Positions 1 to 8,001 of a stretch of DNA of 10,439 nt are shown here, piece after piece. The notes under the pieces were generated by a model. It did not search any database. It was given only the letters and a program-made list of their open reading frames with translations, and had not been told where the DNA came from. Position numbers and translations under genes: made by a program. The DNA comes from Cyclostephanos tholiformis (lineage: Eukaryota > Bacillariophyta > Thalassiosirophyceae > Thalassiosirales > Thalassiosiraceae): positions 1 to 10,439 of the forward strand of contig JALLPB010001282.1 of the NCBI GenBank assembly GCA_036939975.1, in the 5' to 3' direction. Numbering within the stretch: position 1 is the stretch's first letter; each line of letters opens with the position of its first letter.

Positions 1-34
1 AAAGGGATGACGTTCGAAAAAGGTTGAATGGACA

Positions 35-106
35 GTACCGGTACGGGCAGCTAACCGTACCGGTACTGGCACCAATACCGGTAACGTAAGACCCATTACC
101 GGTAAT
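35..106. promoter_or_regulatory. Array of four TACCGGTA palindromes upstream of the KH gene
   Basis: The 8-bp palindrome TACCGGTA occurs exactly at 36-43, 58-65, 76-83 and 97-104. The centre-to-centre steps are 22, 18 and 21 bp, close to two helical turns each. The first two copies sit in a larger mirror: GTACCGGTACGG at 35-46 and its reverse complement at 55-66 flank an 8-nt spacer. The last copy lies in a 12-bp palindrome at 95-106. The array ends about 150 bp before the ATG at 256. Between them lies an A-rich leader (about 185-255). This looks like a same-face binding array for a dimeric transcription factor acting on the KH gene. That role is inferred; I do not know a factor for this site, and the array could also serve a gene to the left of the window. 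Confidence 0.6.
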
Positions 107-255
107 TGAAATTTGCGCGTATGGTTACCAACATTACAATCATGGTTGGGAGCGGGATCGCGATTTAACTAGCTTTACGCTAACTAAAAAAAAATTGTTA
201 CAAAAACCCGGACCCATAAGGCGACGATACCATCCATAACACAAAAAAAAACACC

Positions 256-3146
256 ATGGACGCCCACGCCGACGCCGTAGCCAGAGCCAAGGCCATCGCC
301 GCACGTCTCGCGGGCCTGTCATCCGTCGCCGCCCCCGCCGTACCAGGCGATGGCGGCGCCTACTCTTATACCCCCGCAACATCGACGACGACCGCCGCCT
401 ATGCCCCCCCCGACGCCGCCGATGTGAGCGCCATGCTCGACGCGGCGCTCGGAGGAGGGGGGGGGGGAGGAGGAGGGGCCGTCGTCTCGACGAACGACGG
501 CATCATAGGCGGAGCAGGACAGGTACAACCGACGGATCTCTCCCGCAAGCGTGGCGTCGAGGAGGCGCTGGCGTCGCTCATCCCAGGCCTCGGCACGACG
601 GCTGCGTCCGGCGAGTCCAAGCGACCCCGCGCCGACGGCGGCCTCGGAGACGACGAGGCCGTCAAGAAGATATGGATCCCCTCCGATCGCAATCCGGGTT
701 ACAATTACGTGGGATTGCTCATAGGGCCCGGCGGGTCCAAGCAGCGCGAACTGGTGGCGAGCTCGGGGGGGAACGTCCGCATATCGATAAGGGGGAAGGG
801 GAGCAATTCCAAGGGGGGGGGGGGCGCGGAGGAGTCTATCCCCGGCATGCCCGAGGAGCCTTTGCACGTATTATTGGAGGGGAGGAAGGAATGCGTCGAT
901 AGGGCGGAAAAGTTGGTCAGGGAGCTACTCGAGGATAGCGACGCTGCCGATAGGGAGAAGGCAAGGCAGCTCGGCTCGATGAATCCCGACTCCGCCTCCT
1001 CCGCCGTGGCCACGTCGTCGATCGACGGGGCCGTTCCAGCGGGTGGATACACCCCCAAGCCGGTGGCCCAGATCCTTGGCCAGACGTCCCTCTCCGCGTA
1101 CGGTCCCCCCTCCACCGACCAAGTCGCGACTCTCGAGGAGAAGATCGGCATCCCGAACGGCGTCGTTGGCTTCGTCATCGGCCGGGGCGGCGAGTCCATA
1201 GCGTCGATGCAGCGACAGCACCGGCCGTCGCGTGCAGATACAGAAGGAGCACGAGATGGCGCCCGGCGCGAGCATGCGAGTCATCACCCTGACGGCGAAC
1301 GACGCGGGGGCCATATCGGACTGCAGGGCGATCATCGAGGGGATGGTCCGGGAGAGGATGATGGCCAACCCGTCCTCGGCGTCATCCTCGGCGGGAGGAC
1401 TCGGGTTGGGAGGGTCGGGCGCCGGTCCTGGGTACAACGCCGCATCGCAGATGGCCCAGCTCCAGAAGGCGCCGTCGGAGGGGCCAGGCGCATGTGACCA
1501 TACAGGTCCCGGATGCGGACGTTGGCCTAATCATCGGGAAGGGAGGGGCGCAGATACGCAACATACAGGAGAAGTCGGGCGCGAACGTGCAGATACCGCA
1601 GGTGGCCGACGCGAACAACCCCCTCGTCAGGACCGTGAACATCACGCATCCCAATAGGGAGGGGGGGGAATTCGCAAAGCAAATGATCGAGGAGGTCCTG
1701 GCGACGAAGGCGATGAACAACCCCGGGGGAGGAGGAGGAGGCGGTGGAATGATGATGGGCGGCGGCGAGGTTACCATCCAGCTCAACGTGAGTATTGAAC
1801 ATTGATTATTATGCTGTTGACTGCGATCACGGAAATACAATATTTTTATCGTCTTGAGAGGTGAGGGGGGGGATATGGGAAGCTTGCACTGACAGAAAAA
1901 GAGCTAAGTGACGATCGCGATATGAATGACGAGGAGAAGGTCGGAACGATTCCCGGCGCTCGTGAATAGAACCGAAATGGCAGGGATAAGTATGACGCCA
2001 TGATATCAATTTGATCCTATTTCGAAATCGCCGTTTGCTTTTCACACCGCCATATATTTGGAGCCGCCTTCGTCGTGTTTTTTTTTTCCCATTTTGTTTG
2101 AGCTACGTTATCTTACGGCTAACTAATGTCTTCGTGTGTAGAGAGCAGGAGGGTGTGACTCAATCCTTTGTCGTGTTTTCGTTCTCTTAACCCTTTTGCC
2201 CGAATACGCATCTTTTGCCTTTGTTCATTTTTTCGTCGCCTGCTTCGTTTTTTGACCCGGCCCGACCCCACCCCACATGACCTCCAAGTGTCCTGACAAG
2301 GACGTGGGAATGGTCATTGGACGGGGTGGATGCGTCATCAAGCAGATGCAAACCACGACACGTTGTCGCATCCAAATCCCGCCGTCGGCGGCGCCCGGTT
2401 CAATATACCGGGTCATTTCCGTGACTGGGAGCTCCGCCGCCACCCAGCAGGTGAAGCAGATGATTGAGACGATCGTCGCCGAGCAGAGCTCGCAGAGCGT
2501 GATGTCTGGGGCGGCGTTCACGAACGGCAATCAGTATGGACAGCAGCAACAGCAGAATTACTATGGCCAGCAGCAGGCATACGGCCAGCAGCAGGCTTAC
2601 GGTCAATCTGTTTACGGAGGACAGATGTATGGGGGGCAGCAGCCATCGACAGCGGCGCAGAAGACGGATTATTCGGCTGAGTGGGCCGCATATTACGCAG
2701 CGCAGGCCGCTGCCGGACAGGTAGGGGGGGGCGCCGCCGCTCCCGCCGCTGCTGCGCCGGCCTCGGCGACGGGGCAGCAGCCTGCTCACGACGCGTACTA
2801 CGAGGTCTTTTGGCAATACGCCGCCTATTACGGCGAGGATGCGGCGCGGATGGTGAGTAGGTGGAGCATGATGAAACGAATATTTGTCACGAAACATTCC
2901 TTCGCTCGGTCCTTGATTCCTTTGTTCTGAAAAGTATATTGTTTCATCGATGTTTCCTTTTCGCAGCATTATGGAGCGTGGTCGCCTCCTGTTGGCACTC
3001 CCAACCCCAATGCCGCCAGCAGCGTCGCCGCCACCGCCACCGCCACCCCAGGATCGGGGACTGCCGTTGCGGCGGAAGCCCAGGACATCCAAGACTCGAG
3101 CGTGCGCAAAGTATCAAATCTTCCTGCATGGATGACAAAGCAGTAA
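256..3146 (+). CDS. Multi-KH RNA-binding protein (SF1-type KH plus three FUBP-type KH), 3 exons, two frame breaks
   Basis: This is probably a nuclear single-stranded RNA or DNA binding protein for splicing or transcript control, like FUBP/KSRP proteins. Exons are 256-1787, 2289-2852 and 2967-3146 (TAA stop), about 757 residues once two single-base insertions are discounted. The start ATG sits in acaccATGG. The Ala/Gly-rich N-terminus has nine consecutive Gly and basic clusters RKR and KRPR that could be a nuclear signal. KH1 (about 136-228) has GLLIGPGG and ISIRGKGS, the SF1/branchpoint-binding form. KH2 (294-364), KH3 (413-478) and KH4 (505-575) have GRGG, GKGG and GRGG loops, each followed by 16 residues to the VQI/IQI strand. 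The tail is Gln/Tyr-rich (591-625), then YSAEWAAYY, FWQYAAYYGE and LPAWM. The frame breaks fall near 1219 and 1480-1491, totalling +2, so exon 1 ends in phase 0. They may be sequence errors or real lesions. Function is inferred from domains. Confidence 0.85.
1219..1219 (+). other. Frame break 1 in KH2 (one extra base)
   Basis: The reading frame from the ATG at 256 codes KH2 up to Met-Gln-Arg-Gln (codons 1207-1218). One extra base, C1219, then separates it from codons for Thr-Gly-Arg-Arg-Val-Gln-Ile in the next frame. With that base ignored, the distance from the GxxG loop to the V-Q-I strand is 16 residues, identical to KH3 and KH4 of the same protein. Without the correction KH2 loses its second half. 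The site is not a homopolymer. No splice signals flank it, so an intron does not explain it. Confidence 0.8.
1480..1491 (+). other. Frame break 2 between KH2 and KH3 (one extra base)
   Basis: The KH2 frame runs to the end of an Ala/Ser/Gly linker and then must shift by one base to enter the KH3 frame (His-Val-Thr-Ile-Gln-Val-Pro-Asp). The change lies between 1480 and 1491, most simply as one extra G in the GGGG run at 1480-1483. Together with the break at 1219 it totals two extra bases. Exon 1 (1532 nt) then becomes 510 whole codons and joins exon 2 in phase 0, which supports both breaks being simple +1 indels. Confidence 0.75.
1788..2288 (+). other. Intron 1 of the KH gene (501 nt)
   Basis: The donor is AAC|GTGAGT at 1785-1793. 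Read-through would add Val-Ser-Ile-Glu-His and stop. An in-frame TGA at 2253-2255 blocks any acceptor further upstream from reading into KH4. The first AG after that stop is at 2287-2288, giving AAG|TGT. The join restores a canonical KH first strand, VTIQLN|CPDKDVGMVIG, in phase 0. A pyrimidine-rich tract and a possible branch site (TTGAC near 2251) precede the acceptor. It is long for a compact protist genome but holds no feature I recognise. Confidence 0.8.
2853..2966 (+). other. Intron 2 of the KH gene (114 nt)
   Basis: The donor is ATG|GTGAGT at 2850-2858, and the acceptor is TTTCCTTTTCGCAG ending at 2966. The splice is phase 0 and joins GEDAARM to HYGAWSPPVGTPNPN. This keeps an open frame of 59 codons to the TAA at 3144-3146. 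Without splicing the frame reads on into Lys/Arg- and Phe-rich sequence unlike the rest and stops. Both splice sites are strong. Confidence 0.88.
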
Positions 3147-3386
3147 TAACGCGGGAGAGGGGGGATGGGGATGGGAAAGGCAAGTTTTCAGTGAAACATG
3201 GAACATCCACAATGGGGGACCAACTTCGTGATTTTTCGTCGTTGAGTTTGATATATCATGAAAAACTTTCATTTGTGGTGTGATTCTTTTTCTCGAATGG
3301 TTTCGTGTGCTCATTATTCTCGTGGTGTGACGTATTATTTGAGACTATGAATTGCATTGTATCCGCGTAACTTAGCTCGTCGCCAC
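3147..3386 (+). other. 3' flank / probable 3' UTR of the KH gene
   Basis: This stretch follows the KH gene stop codon. It is T- and G-rich, starts with a G-rich run (about 3150-3180) and has no gene or clear polyadenylation signal that I can identify. The left arm of the large inverted repeat starts near its end, so the transcript may end at or inside that repeat. Confidence 0.4.
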
Positions 3387-3893
3387 GGCAAACAGCGGAT
3401 TTTGTGGAGCATCCTTAACACTACTGGCACCGGAGGGAAGAGAAGGAGGGGTATTGGTAAACAATATTTCATCATTATTTGGTATAATTGGTGTCCTACT
3501 GTTGTTTTCTAATATATATATGCGTATTTAGCGTAATCGTCACTCTCGGAAAAAGTAAACGACCCATCATCATTTTCCTTTTGTCATTGTGATCCTCCTT
3601 TGATGCGCAGCGGGATGCTGACTTCCAGAGTGGCCACTAGTATTTTTTGACAGAGTGTACTATGACGCTCTCCATTTTTTGTGCAGGGCTGCCTTAAAAG
3701 TTGACTCGCATTCTTCCTCAATCTGTTCCCAATCACCTCCTGTCATAATACATTTAAACCCCCCTTAAGGAAATGACGTCCCTCGCTTTTGACGTTATAA
3801 GTAGGTTAAAACTATTGATACATGGTATTTTCGTATCTTGGAACATGACTCATACCATGGTTGTAGTTTGAGAACCAATGAATTGGGGATCTC
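3387..3893 (+). repeat. Left arm of a large diverged inverted repeat (CpG-retaining copy)
   Basis: This arm pairs with the reverse complement of 4479-4976. The best blocks are a perfect 23-bp match (3563-3585 with 4751-4773) and a 42-bp block with four mismatches (3601-3642 with 4689-4730). Weaker but continuous matches extend to both ends and perhaps outward to about 3350 and 5010. This arm carries an extra stretch of roughly 40 bp near 3735-3775. It holds about 20 CpG dinucleotides between 3361 and 3840, against about one in the other arm. It lies about 240 bp after the KH stop codon. It could be one end of a foldback transposon or the template of an inverted duplication of the gene's 3' flank. 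I see no clear target-site duplication. Confidence 0.8.
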
Positions 3894-4478
3894 AATATTT
3901 ATGTTAATCCCCAAATGCATCCAAACTTCAATTTACCATATGTGAGTTTATTAGCAAGACCTGTCGAAATGCATATGGTTATTGGAGGATAACCCCACAT
4001 GCAAAATTGTGCATTTGGAACTCATTTAGGTCGACCCCCATATGAATCCCGAATTCAAATGTATACAGTTAGTGACTCCTCCAACACCACCTCCTCGTTG
4101 CTGTGCCACCACACATCCATCATGCTGGGCCCCATGAGCTACTGACCCTGCCATCATATTGGTGCAGGTTCATGCAGAGCTTGGCCTAATTTATCAGCTA
4201 GAGTAGACTGGACTTAGGTGCTATGGTGTTGATGGTAAGTGTTTTGTAATCCATTTGTGATTGTGTAAAATTTGTCAATCAACTCCTTCTAACTTTTCCC
4301 CCATTTCATGTGCAACTATTACTGCCAATCATCCATGTGTCATCTTTGAGAAATAAACCACAAGAACCAATTGGAACTGTCCTGTCAGAAATATTTTGGA
4401 TATGTTTGATGAGTTGGTTATTTAGATAATTAGGATAATACATAAAAATAAAACTTGATTTTTATGGTGGGTACAACG
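3894..4478. other. Loop of the large inverted repeat, no gene seen
   Basis: This is AT-rich, CpG-poor sequence between the two arms. It has no ORF of note and no transposase motif in any frame I could check. A few short internal mirror motifs occur (for example CCAAATGCA near 3910 and TGCATTTGG near 4010), too short to interpret. If the whole structure is a transposon, it is non-autonomous. Confidence 0.5.
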
Positions 4479-4976
4479 GAGACCCCCAATTCATTGGTGC
4501 TTGAACTACTACCTTGGTAAAAGTCATGCTCCAAGATAAGAAAATATCATGAATTTATTGTGTTAATCTATTTATATTGTCAAGAGCAAGGGACATTGTT
4601 TGGAATGGATTGAGGATACAGGCTAGTCAACTGTTGAGGGAGCCCTGCACAAAAAAAGAGAGAGTCACAGGATGCTCTGACAAAAAAGTACTAGTGGCCA
4701 TTCTGGAAGTCAGCATCCTGCTGTGCATCCACTAACGAGCAGAAGGATCAGACAAAAGGAAAATGATGATGGGACATCTGCTTTTTTCAATAGTGATGAT
4801 TATGCTATATACACATATATCATAGAAAGGCAAAAGTATGACACAAATTACACCCATTTTCCAAAAATCAAGTCCTATGTAGGTTTATCATATATACTCT
4901 CTACATACAAAAATGCAGAGCTAGCTTTTTCTACTATACCTACTTCAAACATCACAAAATCTGCTCTGTGTTTGCT
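4479..4976 (-). repeat. Right arm of the large inverted repeat (CpG-eroded copy)
   Basis: Its reverse complement aligns with 3387-3893. At no fewer than eleven aligned positions a CG in the left arm is TG or CA here, for example GCGCAGCGGG against GCACAGCAGG. Only one CpG remains (about 4736). The pattern fits loss of methylated cytosines by deamination in this copy but not in the gene-proximal copy. An 85-codon open frame at 4723-4980 lies inside this arm. It has no recognisable motif and its mirrored left arm is not open in the same way, so I do not call it a gene. Confidence 0.8.
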
Positions 4977-5900
4977 CTGAGCCTGTTGGGAGCTTGCTGG
5001 CTCAATGTATCTCAATTGTGACCAGACTCATAGTGTAAGATCATATGTGTACCATACTATTTCTAGGGTTTATTGTGTATCAACCATTGTGCATCGTGTC
5101 GGCCAAAAAACTAGTGTCCCTATGAGCAATCTTGGTCATGGACAAATTACTCATCCACAACCCCTTCCCCCACCTTGTTGATAATATCGTTGAAAATGGT
5201 GCTCATGTATTAGATTTGGCACTATCATCCAGCGGGCTGCACAGTGCATATTTTCACATAACTGCATTGTCATCGCTGCATGCCGTCATCAATGCAATGT
5301 GCAATAATAGTCATGTTAATAGTAAATAATAATTATTTTTCCAGTTTTAATGATGTAGACCCATTTCACATGATGTTAGTTGGCTGTTGTGTTGTATGAT
5401 GGTGGCAACCAGCATTTCACCTAGCTTTTTTATTTAGGCACACACAACACAACTCTGCCATTCCCAAGTCTGACCACAATCCAACCACCTATCCGACCAA
5501 ATATCTCTGCCAATATTAGGCAGATGAGGACATCACAAGTACCCATCCTCTACACACATATGGCGGAAAGATGTCTGTGCCATATGATTGCATATATTTA
5601 TTGGCTAGGGGTTGGCAACTCAAGGTGAATGGTCAAAAAAGAAAAAAAACAGCATTTTATGCTAACAAAATCATTAGATGGACTGTAGCTCAGCAAATAC
5701 ATAGGTGTTTAGGGTCTCAAAGGTACAAAATTGAAGCCATTGAAATTTCTGATTCTAATATTGCACTACTTTTCCCATAAGGACAATTTCAAGGTGTTTT
5801 GTAACATTTAAGGTACAGCTTCATTGGAACGCTATATGGCACATAGCTGACCAACAAGGAGATAGACTCTTGGTAGAGTCAAATTAAGATTCCTCATAAC
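4977..5900. other. AT-rich intergenic stretch, no supported gene
   Basis: There are short open frames at 5132-5329 and 5571-5780 (65 and 69 codons). Neither shows a domain, compositional bias or context that would support a gene. CpG is scarce: only three occur between 5341 and 5900. The segment probably consists of decayed repeat sequence between the inverted-repeat arm and the foldback cluster. Confidence 0.5.
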
Positions 5901-6536
5901 CATCTAAAATCAATCTAGATATGGCAGTGTCACCATCTAATATCAAATCTGGATGACTGCACTGTCATCTAGTTTCAATCATACCAAATTAATCCTCATA
6001 AAGATTCAACAGTAGATGGTGAGGCTCCCATCTAGATTGATTTTAGATAGGTATGATTCGAGATTTGATGGCTAATACAACCATCTAACATCAAATCTGT
6101 AAATAATCCTAATACAGATTGATATTAACCATCTAATAATGAATTTAGATGGCCATCCTTGACCCTTAAAATTGAATATTATTTTGTTCAAGGATGGCCA
6201 TCTAAATTCAATTTTACCATGCTCCCAGATTTGATATCTGCCCACAAAATGACAATCTAAAATTGAACTTAGATGGGTAAATTCAATTTTTCCAATACTC
6301 AATATTACATGGCAGCTAAATCCAATTTGCCATGTAAAATTGAATTTAGCTGCACCAGAACTGCTGCAGCTAATGTCTAATCTAGGTAGATTTGAAACTA
6401 TATGATGTTGTAGTCATCTAAAATTTACGCTACATATGATTTCATGGTCATATTAAACTTCAATACTGGGTGACTAACCAAATTAACCCTGATACAGATT
6501 TGATATTAGATGGTCACCATCTAATATTAAATCTGT
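5901..6536. repeat. Foldback (MITE-like) cluster built on CCATCTA/TAGATGG motifs
   Basis: The heptamer CCATCTA or its complement TAGATGG occurs 11 times: at 5901, 5934, 6013, 6028, 6081, 6129, 6146, 6198, 6270, 6507 and 6517. Longer mirrored pairs nest around it. They are 5903-5921 with 6030-6048 (19 bp, exact), 6141-6162 with 6188-6209 (22 bp, exact), 6312-6328 with 6337-6353 (17 bp, one mismatch) and 6494-6514 with 6516-6536 (21 bp, one mismatch, 1-nt loop). The block is AT-rich, has no gene and holds two CpGs. It resembles a pile-up or successive nesting of short foldback elements of one family, which could yield hairpin RNA if transcribed. No target-site duplications were identified. Confidence 0.75.
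6494..6536. repeat. Near-perfect 21-bp hairpin with 1-nt loop
   Basis: Positions 6494-6514 and 6516-6536 are reverse complements with one mismatch, around C6515. The arms begin ACAGATTTGAT and ACCATCTAATA. This is the tightest hairpin in the window and the cleanest copy of the repeat unit that recurs in scrambled form across 5901-6536. It may mark the full TIR of a small transposon, or it may be a snap-back junction between two copies. Confidence 0.8.
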
Positions 6537-8001
6537 AAGAACACCCAAGGTTTAAGAACCACCAGATTCTAAATCTATTTAAATTAGTCAGAAAATTAAA
6601 AATGAGAGGAATTAAATTGCAGTACGATGCGGCCATTTCAGAAACCATTGTAGGAGCAATTACATTCAACTCAAAATTATTATTTTGTTAATTTTTGGGT
6701 CAACTCATAAAACTTATTGCAGCCTGTGATGAAACAAAAAGACATACACAGATTTTGGAGGGAAGCACTGCTGAACAACTTAGCTGTCACACTGGCACAC
6801 ATTAACTGGTTCTTAAAACCTGGCCTATAAGGTACATGACTGGCAAATCATAAATAATTGACTTTTGATGGTGCAAGTGTCGAATCTGGATTCAATATGA
6901 ATATTCCATCAGGTACTATTTATTTGTAGTTTGTCTTTGAGTTCATAGTTGGAACACGGAGCCACCGCACCGAGAGAAATAGTCCGTTTTCCACTGGCAC
7001 CGGTGCAGTCCTCTGGACCATTGTCTTGGGCAAGAGATAGATCCGCATGCTATCAGGTGATATTATCATTGGTGCACTGGCCATTGGGCGATGATGATTT
7101 TTTGTTGTGCAGTTGTGATGTGGTGTTTTGGCTAGGTAAATGCTAGCTCAGGCTGGGAAAAAAGTAACAAACCAACTATGGCGGCCGCTGTCGTCCTACG
7201 GCCACAATGGTGCCCCACTCCCAAATACGACAATCAATTAATATATTAATTAATAAGAATGTGTCATTTAAATTAGGATTTAGCATTATTATTCTATTAA
7301 TTAGACCATTCTAATAACGACACCTCAATAAGAGCTGTTGGTTGGGTTTTCCTTTTTTCTACTAGGAATTCATAGGATTATTACTGGAAAATTGGCAATG
7401 ATATCCAAGAGGTGACAATGAGCATCATCATTGACATCTAAGCCATCGGCTTGGCAGCCCATTTGCTGGATCCACCATTCAACCACGTCTGCTGGGAGGG
7501 GACATCATATATGCATGATTGTGGCGACGGCTGTTACAAAGAAGTGGGAAAGGAGCAGGAGAAGACGATTTCTCCACAATGCGAATCATTGCATCGATCA
7601 ACCATGGTGGACACCACCATTCTTTGGCTTTCAGGGGGCTCTACCCCTGGCAATAATGCATACAACAATCAACTAACATACTATGCAATGGTTATTAGTT
7701 GTTACAACTAGAATATATTATCGTTATTACTATTATTATGACCTATTTTGTAACAATGCAATGACAAATCATCGCATCGGATCCTTATGGGTCAAGATCG
7801 TTATACCACCAATGCAGAGCACCAACAGTGACAACAATCACACATATACATTGTGTATGTCCCCCCTAGCAACTCGTGAGCATGGACTGCCATGCCGTCC
7901 ATCTTGGAGAGCATGGCAGTAAAATTTTTGAAGCTATGAATTCATTGTCCGGATATTTTGCCAATTAGAGCCTATAGTATGGTATCGTGGGCTTCCTGAC
8001 C
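6537..8001. other. Intergenic stretch, no supported gene
   Basis: I find no gene here. About 6950-7240 has noticeably more CpG than the sequence on either side and includes a GCGGCCGC at about 7181. A TTG-started open frame at 6949-7146 lies in this patch but has no recognisable motif. A 16-bp perfect AT palindrome lies at 7236-7251. The overlapping open frames at 7431-7711 contradict each other and show no family resemblance. The RT-coding sequence expected beyond the retrotransposon fragment is not present here in the minus-strand stretch I read. Confidence 0.5.
7886..7920. repeat. Small stem-loop (10-bp stem, 15-nt loop)
   Basis: ACTGCCATGC at 7886-7895 pairs exactly with GCATGGCAGT at 7911-7920. 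A run of A and T follows at 7921-7928. In a eukaryotic intergenic region this has no assigned role. It lies about 85 bp beyond the truncated end of the copia fragment and may belong to another small repeat. Confidence 0.5.

Noticed and set aside
2400..3092. Long minus-strand open frame of 230 codons opposite the KH gene
   Set aside because: It is a shadow of the GC-rich coding strand. It is low-complexity, crosses intron 2 and has no domain.
3547..3605. Target-site duplication at the ends of the inverted repeat
   Set aside because: What first looked like the arm ends near 3603 and 4735 proved to be internal, because homology continues outward. No matching direct repeats were found at the outer ends.
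4723..4980. An 85-codon plus-strand open frame
   Set aside because: It lies within the right arm of the inverted repeat, whose similarity to the other arm is of a non-coding kind, with indels and CpG transitions.
5132..5329. A 65-codon plus-strand open frame
   Set aside because: No recognisable motif, no supporting context, and ordinary length for chance in this sequence.
5571..5780. A 69-codon plus-strand open frame, Lys/Ile-rich
   Set aside because: No domain or homologue recognised. AT-rich, repeat-filled surroundings make a chance frame likely.
7160..7345. Possible small transposon with GTGTC/GACAC ends and ACCAAC-like outer repeats
   Set aside because: The matching ends are only 5-6 bp and imperfect beyond that, which is too weak in AT-rich sequence.
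7431..7711. Two overlapping plus-strand open frames of 81 and 86 codons
   Set aside because: They overlap in different frames, show no family motif, and neither has a coding-like composition that separates it from the other.
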